Shown here: one piece after another, positions 10,266-47,899 of the stretch
Numbering within the stretch: position 1 is the stretch's first letter
Layout: the number at the start of each line of letters is the position of its first letter
Source of the DNA: Beaufortia kweichowensis
Taxonomy: Eukaryota; Chordata; Actinopteri; Cypriniformes; Gastromyzontidae
NCBI GenBank assembly: GCA_019155185.1
Contig: CM032802.1
Coordinates: 2,704,501 to 2,768,500 of the forward strand
Length of the DNA stretch: 64,000 nt
Direction: 5' to 3'
Made by a program: the position numbers and the translations under genes
Notes under the pieces: generated by a model
Databases searched by the model: none
What the model was told of the DNA's origin: nothing
The model's input: the letters and a program-made list of their open reading frames with translations, nothing else

Positions 10266-13200
10266 ACAAATCACAGTAATCAATGTTGTTTCAGTCAAAA
10301 TTCAGTATAATCTTTTCCTTTACACTAACATTGTGTAAATTCTCATCTGGTATAATTTATGTTCACACACCTTTAATGGCTCCTACAATGTTCTGATCCA
10401 GTCCTTTCCTGGTGTCATTCAGACCTCTCTTTCTCTTGCCGTTGGGCAGCGAGTTAGCCAATGTGGCATCATCAAAAAACGCACACACTAGTTTCCTGAA
10501 AAGCAGACTGCCGGAGCGTGTGTAGTTCAGCAAGATAGAGTCTAACTGTGCTTTAGAAATAAATACATCATAATCCTCCGCCAACTGCACCTCCGGCTGG
10601 GAGAAACAGATTATTCAAAAAGTTAATACTCACTTATAATCTTAACAATTAACATGTACAATGATGTTTTCACAACAATCTTTTCACATTTACCCAGCTG
10701 GGACAGAAATGGAGAATATTAATAACCATCGACAATTCGACAATTTCCCAGAAGTATGTGACACCCTGGATGCAAAGTACAGTTTCAAAATAATTCTTAC
10801 TGGCCAGAAAATATTCTCAATTCACCAAAAGATACTGGTGTACCTCTGTGGTGCTTTGGCCTCTGGTCACATGATAGTGAGAGGGAGGAGTCTGCAAACT
10901 GGGAAAGGGATCTGGAATAGACGTCACCAGTGTAGAGGGCGTGTCCTCTCTTGATGACCTTTCATTTTCATCTGTTTCTGTAACAGCATCAGTCTCAGTG
11001 GGCGGTGACAAGGGTGTGTTTTTTTTGGAGGATGTGGTCAGAACTGTCACTCGATGGATTGGCCTTCTCTTTCGGGTCCTCCTCCTGGAGATGGAGTTAC
11101 GAGAGGGAACCGAGAGTGGGCAGCTCTGTTTATCCTGAGCCCCTGAGAGTACAGCAAAACACATCTCATGGGGTTACAAAGTGATTGTACAGAAACTGTC
11201 AGATCAGAAAAAGTTTGTCCACTCTGTAGACCTGGTCCTGTGAAAGTGCACTTTACCAGTTAACCTAAAATATCCATCTTTGGCCCAACCATGTGTTTAA
11301 TAACCCATCATGTGGTGGGTATGGGTGGGTATGTGTGATGTACCTCTCTGAGTCTGGATAAGTTTTCTCATGGTGCGTAACTCCAGCAGAATCGCCCGAA
11401 GGGTGCTCTTGCAGTTACACATACAGCAGCTGGGCTCAGTTGCCATGGCAGCAGGCGCAGGGGGCAAGGCCATGTCTGAATCAAAACACACATGCACAGT
11501 CAACACAACAACCGTCTCTGATGATGTTACTCACAGAGGCTTCAAGCACACCGCACAATAGCCCCTGACTTTCCGACTCCAGCGTGTTAATAAGAGAGAC
11601 TGAGTGGGTGTTTTCGTGTCTATCTGTGTGTGCGCTGAAGAAAGACGTTACGTGTTTGTTTCTTTATTCAAGGCTGTCTAGACGCTTGTTGCTGCAGTGC
11701 CAGACAATACATCTACTGTAGTCTACAGTCACATAATACAGCTTCCACTGGACAGATTCCCGGCGGCCATCCAAGTAATATCATTTCTTTGTCCTATCTG
11801 AGGTCATTTACCATCAGGATTAGTTTTCTGAGAAGAGTTTAACACAACTAAAGCAACAGTATTGCCACTTCTGGTATTCAGTATCATGTTTAACCTCAAA
11901 AGCAAACAGCATTGTGGTTATTGTGGCTTGGATAATTTGGATCTGATTTTGTGTAACGTCTTTTTTATTAAGCGCTTTGCTTGAAAGCTCTGATTGTGTC
12001 ATCCTTCTTTTCAACAAACACTACCTGGTTTGATGTTTTATCATATACTGCAATGACATTAATGCAGTTTAAGTGGCCATAAATCAGATTATAGTGTGTG
12101 ACAGAAACAAACCATTTGCTTTGGAGTGGTTCAGCATCCTCTGGGTTTTAGAGCGAGTGCTGTACTGCCCGTGAGTCAGAGGCAGAACAGAGCCCCAGTA
12201 CTGGAGATTTTCAGTGGTCGGGCTCTGGGTCACGGGCAGGCTGAGAGCCTCCTCCTGTGGCTCTTGTTTAAGCGTCTCCCCCTCTCTTCCAACCCGCTGG
12301 TACACACGTCCTGTTTTATCACTCAACAAACGCATCATGCCTGTTATTTGTTTCTTTATCTCCATCCCTTCATCACCTAACCAGACTAAAACACAAAGCT
12401 AACATGTAAAAGCCATCTATAAATGTCTGCGGGTAAAATTCTAATAGACTAGATTGAACCATACCTTCACTTTCAGAAGCATCCAAGGCCTCTCCTTCAG
12501 TGTCATTCTGGTCTACATCATCCAATTCATGTATAAGATCTAGAAGAAGGTGGAAAAGTGCAAACTACAAGGTTTGTGATCTTACCTTGTCTTTCTTACA
12601 GTAAAGTCCCTCACATTATCTTAAAGTCATAATTTAAAACGTTATTTATATTTTAATTCATGATAAAGTGGGCATAAATAGTAAAGTTGAGAGAGAGTTT
12701 AAGTTTCTGGACATGCAGATCTCAAACCTTTAGTACAAAAGCCCCCAAAACAAAAAGTAATCCCCAAAGTCTATGATTAAATGTCTCTACATCTCAGCAC
12801 ATTTCAGTGTAGTTTCATGGCATAATTTAAAACAAGAGAGAATTTATGTTGACTAAAAATTTAGACGTAAAGACTTTTTTCAGGTTGAAGAAATATTAAG
12901 AAATCTATGAGTATATGTTAGCATTTGTGCAGTTCATCTGAACAAATTATTCTTAGAAAGAATATTGGAAAGAATATTCCATGTAGTCTCTACATTAATA
13001 TGATTTCATAAAAAATGCATGCATGTAATCGTAAAAAAGTGTATAAATACTTAGAATAGTTTCACATGTAATATGTCAAGTCATACTACATCGTGATGTC
13101 ACTCATAAAAGCAGTGCGATTCCCGCACAACAGACCACCTGTAGGCTGCGTGTCTATGAAAACCACATTCACGTTTACATTATACATAAACCTTTAATAT

Positions 13201-13625
13201 GTATCATATATTTAATATAATTTAATATATCGCCTGTTGAAGCCCATGAACTGACTACATTAGAAAATGAAACATAGCTTTACTATCATCACAGACGCCA
13301 AAAATCACGAGATGACAATAATAAAGAATCCAAATCAAATCGAATGTAAACTATTAAAATGTAACTATTCTGATGTGTCGTCGTGATGTCAGAATGCATG
13401 ATGATGTGAGAATGATACATTGTATCACAGGTGCATTCCAGAGTCCTGACGTAACGCCTCTCTGTCTGTGCTCTTTTGTCTGCTGTGATGTACAGGACGA
13501 TGCTGATGCTGATGCTGATGCTGATGCTGTGTCTGTGTCTGCTCCGGTAAAAGCATCTTACCTGCATCACTGACCAGTTTAAAGCTCTGAGATTTCCTGC
13601 TCCGTTTCCTCTCCACAAACTCCAT
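9249..13625 (-). CDS. bend7: BEN domain-containing protein 7
   Basis: Coding exons in transcript order: 13625-13562, 12539-12465, 12376-12113, 11475-11344, 11142-10844, 10596-10371, 10049-9936, 9780-9727 and a proposed last exon 9415-9249. The splice phases agree throughout, giving 464 aa against about 519 in human. The start MEFVERKRSRKSQSFKLVS, the EIKKQITGM segment and the SCCMCNCKSTL cysteine cluster with its following helix (about residues 145-178) match BEND7. The BEN domain covers about residues 285-385 (QLDSILLNYTRSGSLLFRKL through LPGPRDWVQILQDQIKLARR). BEN domains bind DNA and chromatin partners; the specific role of BEND7 is poorly known. The first seven exons are secure. Exon 8 is phase-correct and resembles the human tail. 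The last exon is weak, since an AATAAA word lies inside it. Confidence 0.88.
10235..10262. repeat. (AT)n microsatellite
   Basis: About 13 uninterrupted AT units in the bend7 intron between the exons ending at 10371 and starting at 10049. Confidence 0.9.
13498..13529. repeat. GATGCT hexamer repeat in bend7 intron 1
   Basis: Five tandem GATGCT units, CAGCATCAGCAT on the bend7 strand, lie 33 nt inside the intron after the exon 1 donor. If the intron is retained, the repeat would be translated as an alternating Gln-His run. Confidence 0.85.
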
Positions 13626-14761
13626 TTTCAAGGTAGAATCCAGCCCGGTTCATCAGTAGACAGGCTCTTTAATCACTGACAAACTCATTAAGTACCAGCT
13701 GATGATGATGATGATGATGAGTAAACCGAGCCGAACCGATCAGTGGAGGACCGAAGCATTTATTATAGAGACTCGTCTCTCTAGACTGATGATGGAGATG
13801 GACGGGACGGGTTTGAAATGCTGCTGCGGAGCTGCTCGTTTATGATGTAAATAAATAAATCTCTTAATTCTTTCCAAATTCGTCACGTCTTTTCCTTTGC
13901 GCCACCTGATGGTCGCTTATATTTGTGGGCGCATCATGTGTTTTATAAAGGTTCAGATGTACATTGGGCAAAAAGATTGAATCACTTCTGTTGTCAGGAA
14001 GAAACTCCAAACTCTCAGTTCTAAAGTCTACGTTGAAAGAGAGTCAACTTTTTATCTATTTTTTATTCGTAAAACAGGACAGCAAAAGGATGAACCTTAA
14101 AAAAGAAAGAAAAACACTATAGTTAATAGAACAACAGCATTAAGACCAAAATATATTAAATAAAAATATATAAAAATAAAATAAACCTAAAATATTAACA
14201 CTTAAAACACACCTAAATTGAATAAATAGCGGCTGTGGTCAACACTCCTTATGAAAATTAATCATGGTTTTAATACAGTAAAAGTGAAGAAACCATGTTT
14301 TTAGTGGATTATCAACTGTACTAAGATCGTTTCATTACAAATATCATGGTGAAACTATGGTAACGGTGAAATTTGTGGTTACTATGATTTTAAAGCATAC
14401 TTACTGTATTGTCTGTATACTTACTGTAGAAATAGCTTGTATTGTCACTATTTTTAATTAAACCTTTTATATAAAAATTGGCATTTTAAAAAATAAATAC
14501 AGAGCTGATAAGTTTCACAACATTCAATGTTCAAACGTGTAGTTATTTGATCAGCTGTAAGCTCTGTATCTAGATATTTTCCATTGAAATACACATGTGT
14601 CCACCAGGTGTCAGTAGTGACCCAGATAATCTGTTCGCCACTGATCAATGAGAGAGAGCGAAGAAGTGTCTAAACTTGTTCCGGGTGCATGTTTAAGTGC
14701 AGAATTTCCACATAAATTTTCCCTTAAAACATCCAAAGTATTTTTGTTATTTTTTTAGATC
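13626..14761. promoter_or_regulatory. Divergent promoter region between bend7 and prpf18
   Basis: The two start codons are 1136 bases apart and point away from each other. CpG-containing sequence sits on the bend7 side (about 13620-13900), with a GATGATGATGATGATGATGA run at 13701. The centre (14100-14450) is AT-rich repeat-like sequence, and a short 5' leader precedes the prpf18 ATG. No clear TATA box is seen for either gene. A shared bidirectional promoter is possible, but the AT-rich block in the middle may separate two promoters. Confidence 0.45.
14100..14450. repeat. AT-rich repeat with CATGGTTT/AAACCATG words
   Basis: ATCATGGTTTTAATACAG and GAAACCATG words, with further ATCATGGTGAAACTATGG words, suggest a decayed palindromic repeat. 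Limits and family are uncertain. Confidence 0.3.
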
Positions 14762-17700
14762 ATGGATATTCTCAAAGCGGAGATCGCGCGGAAAAGAAAA
14801 CTTTTAGAGGAGAAAGAGCTGGTGGATGTGAGTAGCGATTCTTCTCGATTTTTCTGTGCGATCTGCTTACAGTTTACATGGACGTGCCTCTTGTGTGTGT
14901 GTGTGTATGTATATATGTGTTTGTCTAATGCAGAACTGTGATGTTTTTATAGGATTCAAAGAAGTACTTTAAACGGGCTGATTTGGCTCGGAAGGAGGAA
15001 GAGGATTATTTCAGAAGATGTGGATACAAGGTACAGACTTCAGTGACGTCTTCAATATACAACATTAAATCCCGGTTCACAATCATCATACTGATAGCTC
15101 AGATGGCAATATTTTGTGGTTTAAATGCCCATGTGAGGTCTCTCTCAAAGCATTTTTTATGTTTAAAGCATAATTTTTAATAGTAAAGTGTTGTTTTTAA
15201 AACTATCACATCCATAGCAGTCCATATTCCTCATAAACGAGCACGTGAAAATTTAAATAAAATAATTATTTCATATTCTTTGAGGAATCATCTCTTCTCC
15301 GTTTGTTGGGTATTATTGCTTCTGATTTGTGTATTTTAATTCACAGAAATCCTACAAAGTATGTTGACTCTCAACAACGTGTTCTTTTTTATCCATAGAC
15401 TGATATTATTTATGTCTGGACTCTAATAACAGGGCTTTATGAACATATAACAGATGGTTAAGTATATTGTAATAAATAAATTTAAATGTTAAGTTTTGAC
15501 TAAAAATGTCACGTCCATAATGCTGGAATTACCCAAATAGCTTTCTCTAGCTGTCTTTTCTTTTCTCCTGTCTGGTGTATATTTCTCAGCTCATCTTCTC
15601 TCTCTGCTGTCTGTCTCTTTGTAATGTGAGTGTAGGTTGCTCATGAACAGCCTGTGAGACAGGTAGGGTTCAGTCACAGGTAGACAGAGAATGCATGATC
15701 TCAGACAGATGTTTCACTGGGTTTCAGCATGACAACAAACTTGGTTGTTTTAATGTGTGTGTTTAAATGCTTTTGCTCCCAGTGTTGGAGACAGAATATA
15801 TGCTGTTCTCCTACAAGTATCACAGTAAAATCATTGCCTTTGAGTTTCACAGATGCCCGACCCGGAGCAAAGCACTGAAGTGTAGATGCCTTCCTGCTCT
15901 CTGATTTGTGCAATGCTATTTTAATTCTTTTCTAAAATGAGCTTAAGTTTTGTTTTGGCATGTTGCTGATGACATGCATGGTGTGTCGGGCTTAGATGGG
16001 TTATCAGTGTCACAGCTGTAGTGTTTAAGCATGACTGATAGATAAATACAAGTTGTTCTGCATTCTGGGAAAATTATTTACTCTCCTATTTAGACATGAG
16101 TAGAGGATTATTTATTCACAGAATATATGTTAAGCTGCATGATTTTACAGGGAAATATCAGTTTTTGACCTGAAAATCTGTTTCTTTTGTTTTATTTTTT
16201 GCAAGCTTCCCTTTGCTTTCGATTACATGCTTTGATATTTTAGCAGCATGATGTAACAGTCATAAAATAAAGAGGATTTGTGCTATTTATATTTATTTTA
16301 CTGAATCTTCCTCCAAAGCTGGACAAGAAGGATGAGGAGGCGCCTTCATCTTCATCAGCCAATCCTGCGTTAGAACTGGAGCTGACAGAGGAGAAGCTAC
16401 CAATGACGCTGTCTCGACAGGAGGTGGGTTTGCCAATCACAGATCACCTGTCCACACGTTTGTAACGGTCTTTGTTCTTAAATAACAGGTTTGTTTGTGT
16501 AGGTGATCAGACGTCTAAGGGAGCGAGGTGAGCCGATCCGTCTGTTTGCCGAATCTGATTACGATGCTTTCCAGAGACTCCGCAAGATTGAAATTCTAGC
16601 ACCAGAAGTGAATAAGGTAAGACTTTTAGCTTGATACAGATTTACTTTAAGTAGTGAGAAAATAATTTGCATTAATGCCCTATAATGTACATTGTCATGG
16701 GCATGTAATTCTAAATTAATTTTTTCCATTTTATTTTTGTACAAATAGTCAAATAAAAAGGATATTTAAGACTCACTGTGTATGTGTTTGTGAAGGGTTT
16801 GAGAAATGATCTGAAGGCTGCCATGGACAAGATCGATCAGCAGTATTTGAATGAGATTGTGGGTGGAGTTGGAGAAGTTGGAGAAGTGGACACACAACAT
16901 GATCTTAAAGTGCATGAAGAAAACACCACCATTGAGGAGCTGGAGGTAAATACAAGTCAAATCCATAATATCACATGATAACTGAAAGCTAATCCTGTTC
17001 TGTTACCACTAGGTGGCATCAACGACTCGCATCTGAAATCTGTTGCTTTTGTAATGAGTTGACGAATTAACTGCAATACTAATGAGCAATAATCTCTGTA
17101 TATAACAGGCTCTGGGAGCATCTCTTGGCACAGGTAATGATGTCAGAGACATGGACGTCATACATAAAGTATTAAGGGTACGTTTTATTTACTCTATCAA
17201 CGTTTGCACAATGACACTTATTAATTATTTAATGACATGTATAATAACTTAATGTGTTTGGGATGTGTAGTTTTTGCTGGGCGTTTGGGCCAAAGACCTT
17301 AACAGCAGAGAGGACCATGTCAAACGTAGCGTGCAGGGGAAACTGGCCAGCGCCACCCAAAAACAGACCGAATCGTACTTAAAACCACTTTTCAGAAAAT
17401 TGCGCAAGAAGGTATGACATTCAAGCCCCTTTATCTACGCAACATTACTGGATTATCTCATATTTATTTACAATACTGTTGTTCTGCATCTTTAGAATTT
17501 ACCAGGAGACATTAAGGAGTCTATCACAGATATCATCAAGTTCATGCTGGAGAGAGAATACGTTAAGGTACATCGTAATCATATTCATGTTTAATTTGCA
17601 TATTCATTTATGAAACACTGCTAATGTTTAGTTTGTGTATCTGCAGGCAAATGATGCATATCTGCAGATGGCTATAGGAAACGCTCCGTGGCCCATCGGT

Positions 17701-17967
17701 GTGACCATGGTGGGCATCCACGCCCGTACTGGACGTGAAAAGATCTTTTCCAAACACGTTGCCCACGTGCTGAATGACGAGACCCAGAGAAAATACATTC
17801 AGGTGTGAATAATGTGTGTGTGTGTTGCGTTACCTTGAAAAGTGCCGTTGTGTAAATGATCTGATGTTTTTTATTTTGTTTTTCAGGGTCTGAAAAGATT
17901 AATGACAATCTGTCAGAAACATTTTACAACGGATCCTTCAAAGTGTGTGGAGTACAATGCTCTGTGA
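14762..17967 (+). CDS. prpf18: Pre-mRNA-splicing factor 18
   Basis: Ten exons: 14762-14827, 14953-15030, 16319-16423, 16503-16616, 16796-16945, 17109-17177, 17271-17411, 17496-17567, 17647-17802 and 17887-17967. Every junction falls between codons, and the sum gives 343 aa (human 342). The start MDILKAEIARKRKLLEEKEL and the end KCVEYNAL are those of PRPF18. The PRP4-like splicing-factor motif lies at about residues 72-110 ([20 protein letters not shown]). The conserved Prp18 domain covers about 195-335, with its most invariant stretch near 266-299 (ANDAYLQMAIGNAPWPIGVT). Prp18 associates with the U5 snRNP and acts with Slu7 in the second catalytic step of splicing, in the nucleus. A small GEVGEV duplication near residue 146-151 replaces a more acidic human stretch. 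Intron 2 carries a transposon-like repeat. Confidence 0.97.
15085..15535 (+). repeat. Dispersed transposon-like element, copy in prpf18 intron 2
   Basis: It shares long, same-order similarity with 53124-53512. Shared words include ATACTGATAGCTCAGATG, CCCATGTGAGGTCT, TTGTTGGGTATTATTGCTTC and AATTCACA followed by AATCCTACA. The right end TGGAATTACCCA is the inverse of the left end TGGGCAATTCCA of the other copy, so the intact element probably has terminal inverted repeats. No ORF of note. Confidence 0.65.
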
Positions 17968-18096
17968 CACACAAACGACATTCAATATCACGTATTGTAC
18001 AGTGTACAAGTTTCTGCTTTCTCATCCTCATGTTATGTAAATGTTATTGACTGTAAATATACCCTGTGTGAATTTCTTGTTTTTTTTCTTCTTTTA

Positions 18097-18102
18097 AATA
18101 AA
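18097..18102 (+). terminator. Poly(A) signal of prpf18
   Basis: AATAAA lies 130 bases after the prpf18 stop codon and is followed by a T-rich stretch. It gives a short 3' UTR. Confidence 0.75.
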
Positions 18103-19224
18103 AGCATTTTTGCGTAGACCAATTCTTGTTGTAAATGTATATTGGTGACACATTTGCGGTGTGTTTAACACTTTTAGAGTGAGTAATAGGATTGCATTCC
18201 TCTACTATTAACATGAACATAAAAGATCAAGGTACTAAACAGAGAGTGAGCGGAAACATACCTTTTAAGGATGAACATCAATGAATTTAGTCACTGTGAA
18301 AACATTCCTCACCGCAGTGACTGTTTATGAGCTCCTGGGACGAGTTAAAAGTACTTAGTCACAGGAAGAATGAGTGGTATCCTGATCCTGGGATGAAATC
18401 AAGATTTAAAATGTAAACAGGTAAATGCAGACACATTTTGATTAAGTTTGATTTCACACTGACCTTCTGTGAACCAGGTTCATTCAGCCTTCAGTGATTC
18501 ACTTTAAAAATCTGATTCACTGATCTGAACTCAGAAGTTCCAGTGGGGCTTTTCATATTTTCATAAATTACTGTGAACTTGTTGAGTAATATAGGAATTC
18601 ATGACTTTTAAGTAAATGTAATATAAGTCTGCATTAAAAAGATGTACACTGAAACACAACACATAGACAAAGATAATGATTTTTATACTAAACATTAATT
18701 CTAACGTTAAGCTTACTAGAAAAAAAATACTTATGAGCTTTTCAAAGACTAAAAACTACTTTAAATGTCCTCACAGATTACTTTTTACAATATTTCAAAA
18801 GACTTCTTCAAACACATAAATATACCATTATAAGTGTCATGACCCTCATATGTTGGCAGAGCCAGAGCAGATTTCTCTTAGGGCTGTGGAGAAACCCCAG
18901 ACTTCAGCTCCCATCACCCCTTGCTGCAGTTTCCACGGTGATGAAAGAGTTGGACTATAAACACACCGATCCAAAACTCCCAGGATACACACAATATACG
19001 TCTCTTCACACAGCATTCCAATGCCGAATGTGTTCTCACGGGCTGTGGGAGTAAAACACACACACCCATCACATGAGAGAATAACAGTTTCCAGCTGCTG
19101 TGGAAAGCTGTAAGAGAATGTGCTGATGTGCTCGAGATCCTGCAGAAACAGTATTTAGGAAGAACTGAACTTTATTAACAGAAGATTGAGGTTGTGTGTG
19201 AGCTTATGCATCAAATAACTGTAT

Positions 19225-19410
19225 GAATTTCTTCTGCAGAACACAAAAAATATATTTTAAAGAGCACTGGTAACCAAACAACACTGACCCCTATTGACTT
19301 TTTGTGAACACAAAACCACTTTTGTGTTTTGTAGAAGAAAACATCATACAGGAATGACATGAAGTGAATAAACAATGACAGAATCTTTATTCTCTTTAGG
19401 TAGAAACTGG
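19225..19410. repeat. Cyprinid dispersed repeat, decayed
   Basis: TTCTTCTGCAGAACACAAAA, GGTAACCAAACAACACTGAC and CATACAGGAATGACATGAAG occur in the order seen in a very abundant zebrafish repeat. The copy is diverged. Confidence 0.6.
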
Positions 19411-20156
19411 AATTTTGTTTAGATTAAAAGAGGAATTTCAGATATCGGAAAATGTTTTTTTTTGGGTTGTTAGCGTGCAAAAAAAGTTTCAGCTTTAACT
19501 ACTATAAAGACAATCCTATGAAGTAATGTGGCTTTGCTCAAGTGCACAATGTTAATAGTTAGATTGAAAGCAGTTGTCCTGTAATCACTTTTTGGGCCTT
19601 TCAAATTCTCCACAACAACTGTAAATATCTTGCCCACCCGGCTGAGGCTGATAGCTTAATGTTCTCTTTAAAGTAGTGCTTTCATGTTCTTCTGAAAACA
19701 ACATTTCTCAGAGTTCCTCAATCTTCTAACACAGCAGGAGAATGTCATGCATTCAGTGATGGGGAAGATATTTCATTCAACAAAGCCTCACAGGAAATGG
19801 AAGAATAAACACATTGTCTCTTGTTGTCCACATTCCAGCTTCAGCGGGCACAATACCCCAAACATATCTTCAACATCACGCTGGGTGACTGCCAGCACAA
19901 TCACAGCAGTTACATCTCAGATGTTTGGCTTTCCAATGTTGTGTTCCTGTTGCCAAGGGAAACCCCTGAGCCATTGTCAAAGACACAAACATCCTTTTAA
20001 AGTGCAACACACACTTCCTGTTGGGGGGGAGGGTGTAAAATCTGACTCATATTAACACAGTGGGCAGTGTTTATCAGCCCTCAAAGAGTCTTTGCATAAC
20101 TTAATGTCCAGACTGAGGAAGTGATGGAATTCGTAAGTTTTCATGTCTGCTGTTAA

Positions 20157-20225
20157 ATTTTAAAGGGACAGTTCACCCAAAAATGAAAACGGTCATCATT
20201 TACTCACCTTTATGTTGAATAAAAG
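20157..20225. repeat. Cyprinid dispersed repeat terminus (inverted relative to 19225)
   Basis: GGGACAGTTCACCCAAAAAT followed by GTCATCATTTACTCACCTTT is the terminal block of the same abundant family, in the opposite orientation to the copy at 19225-19410. Together they could be halves of one interrupted palindromic element. Confidence 0.7.
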
Positions 20226-23200
20226 GTAGTAAAAACAAAGGGAACAATTTTAAACATGGTTTAAGTTTTTCAGACAATGAACGTACTGAAAGTGACTGAT
20301 ATATAGGACGTATATATGACTCTGTCGAGTGAAAACCACGCTAAAGTCTCGAAATGACAGAGAACAAGCATAAAAGTTTAATTTCACCTATAAATATCAC
20401 TATAATTTCAATCTTCGACATGTCATTACTCAGTCAATATTAAAGATATTAAGATTATATTGTCACAGAATGTTCTTTACATAATGTAGAAAACAAAAAA
20501 TAACTTCAGCTGGGTTTTTACAGGCAGGGTCACACATGTTTCAAAAGAATTACCTGACATGCCCAGTTGTTTTTAACCCCTTTGTCTTTTAAATATTACT
20601 TGGTGCATGATGCAGCGCTAATAGACAAATGTTTTTGTAAATGAAGAATACATAGAAATTACACTTAAAATGCAAGTCATCTGCAGGTGCTTAAACAAGG
20701 CCTTGCATACGTGATAAAAAACAAACAATTCTTTCTCATTCTTTTGCATTAATATTACCCATGTTTCTAGGTCATGACATATATTTGCATATTTCTGAGC
20801 AGCAGTCAGACCTGACAAATCAAATTTCAGTTTTAAGTACTTGGTATTTCAATCACAGAGTGTGATCGCCAGTTTCACCTACAGCTCATCTCATTACAGA
20901 TGCACCAACATAAACCAGACGTGATGGATTAGACCTCGAGGGAACAATCATCACCTTCATCCACCTGGAGGCATGTTGCATTATGAATAATAATATATTT
21001 ATATTAACGATGTAGTGTAGTATGTATACTTAAAGGCATGCATAAGTTTAATGTGTTCTTAAATCTGGAACACTCACACAGTTACAAAGCAATGAAATGA
21101 TTTCACGCATGAGTTTAGAGAACATTCAGCAATAATTTATTTCAGAATCTCAAGAACCACCAACATTTCTCATCTGGAAAATTCAGTATCAGTTGCCAAC
21201 AACACGGTTTTTGAAAAATGTTACTATACAAATTCTTAATAGAAAAAAGAATAAATTAACTGTGGAATTTGGTTATATTTAACCTGCCCAACAATTCCAC
21301 ATTTTTTTCTACAACATTGTTTTATTGTGTTATGTCTGAAATGAACTTGTGAAACATGCTTTATTGTCAAGATGAAGTGACAGACACAGTTTAGTAACTA
21401 ACGTCCTTCATTTTGCACAACTGGTTTTAAAACTATTGACAAGTCTACAGCTAGGAAACGAAAGCGCTGATCTTTCTCTGTAACTGCTCTCCCTGTAGCA
21501 CCTGAACGTGTTGTAACTATTTCCCAGCTTTGTGAAAAATAAAAGACTGAAAAACACAAATACTGATGTATAAAAATCACCAAATAAACGGTCAATGTTT
21601 TACTCTTTCTTTTAAAAGAAGCCAGTTAAGGTTTCCATAGTCCTGCCTATAAATGTTGATAAATGTGTTAGTTGTTTTTTTTGTAATATAAAAAGATTTA
21701 CGTTGTTTCCATTATTGAATACAGGTAGACGAGAGGAGTGCGTTCAGGCTGAAAACACGGACGAGCTGTTTTTATTTCGGTAAGGGCTGTTTTAGTTTGA
21801 ACATTAGGATGCACAGTGTGTATTGAGCATGCACAAAAAGGGTGTTAAACATTTGATTTTAGGACAGATAAAACATTTCTGAAAAAGAAGTGTGATTTGG
21901 ACCCTTTTCGAATCTAAATATAAATGATTTCTTATCTTAATGTATCGACTCTTTACTGTTTGAAATGTGAAGGGTGTGCTTTCAGCTACCTGTTTCATAA
22001 GGTATTTTGTGTACACGTCTATGACTGCAGAGTGTATAAATAAATTAGCTTTATGGCTTGATGTTTTCCTCGGTTACATACGATCGAGGAAACGGGCACC
22101 GGTGGTCTCTGTTCAGCCTGCGATGAATCACCCTGTACTCATCTCATATAGAGATGTCTGAGCTTATGTTTTCTTGGTTGTGGTTATGACAATGGAGGTT
22201 TGTCTGCTTTGAAAGTCAAGCATTTGCTTGAGTCCCATCACATTCTGGAATGCTGTTCTCCTGACATCCTTCACAGGCCAGAGGTAATATGATTTACACT
22301 GCAATATTGTGTCTGTGTGCCACGCTACGTTGTGCTCATCTGACTTTACGGGTTCAGAAATATGAACGTCCTGTTATTGTGGTAGTATAGTTGAGTATTA
22401 AAAACACAGACATACACATTTAAAAAAAAAACTCAAAACCTAAGGCCAGGAGTGGAGTTCGTTCGGAGTCCCACACTATGTCACAACACTATATAGAGAG
22501 GAACTGTAGGGAGCTGTGACAGTTCTGCATGCAGTATGGGCTTACAGCAGGGCATTGTGGGACATCTGTGTACAGTACAGGCTCAGAGCACCATTTTGGC
22601 AAGTTGCCGTAGTAGCAAAGTACACTGGTTGCTGCCTGAGTTATTATGCGGCACATACAGTACTTCACAGATTGGTCGTTTAACGCAAGAAGGTCATGCT
22701 AATGCTGAGCTAACCTCTACCTAACGTTTCCGGATTGGTTGTACGGCTATGGCTTCTAAAGGTTAGCTAATATTCTGCAAGAACACAGATGAATTACCAA
22801 CAAACCAAAGCACTGAACTGAAAATGACAAATCAACATTACATACAAAGACCACGTTTCCAGTTGTGACACTCACAGTTATCACAGACAGATGATTTTTT
22901 ACATGCGTCTGGTCGTTGCATCAGGATCATCTTTAGCGGTGTGATGGGGAAATTCATCATAGAACAGCTGCTGCCTTTTTAAAAGCTTAGTCACAAAATA
23001 TCACCGGGACGTCCACAAACAGAGAGCGGCAAATATGGTTCAATCCACGTCAATGAGTAAAGGATGCTGTAGAATGAAGAAAGGGCTTGTGGTCACAGAC
23101 GTTTTCTTTAACTGAACTGAGAACATGAGTCTACAAAGACGATGAATGACGACAACGCAATCCATCGGAATGTGTTTTTGTGCATGTCATGTGTATGAAA

Positions 23201-23601
23201 GAGAACGTTGTCGGCTCTCTGACATCAGTGCAGAGGAACACACACGACAGCGGGGGACAAATGTCTATTTGAGCATGTGTGTGTGTGCGTGTGTGTGGAA
23301 TTTACTTATAGTACAACGCTGACACATACACGTGCACATCTCTCATGCGCATCACTCCGGCGACAGAGGGTTTGTGCATACAGAGGAACTGGCTGCCAGC
23401 TAACTGGGTCAAAGTTCAACGTCCGAGGAGCAGGGTAAGTTCCATTGTTCTTAAGCACTGTACCGGCAGATATACAGAGAGAAAGTTTGCAGGATAGGAG
23501 TGAGGTGCGGGTCGGGTGATTTAGATGGGGTGAGGTCCAGCCAATAGTCAGGCCTGCCTTTTGAACTCTCTCTTTTAGACAGAGGCGAGAGGGATGGGGG
23601 T

Positions 23602-47899
<24,298 letters not shown>

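Larger units (their letters stand above)
18103..23601. other. Convergent intergenic region and frmd4a 3' UTR
   Basis: This lies between the prpf18 poly(A) site and the frmd4a distal stop. The right part (perhaps 21-23.6 kb) is probably frmd4a 3' UTR on the minus strand, with minus-strand AATAAA words near 21.1, 21.3 and 21.77 kb. The left part holds two cyprinid repeat fragments listed separately. Short ORFs here have no recognisable similarity. Confidence 0.45.
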
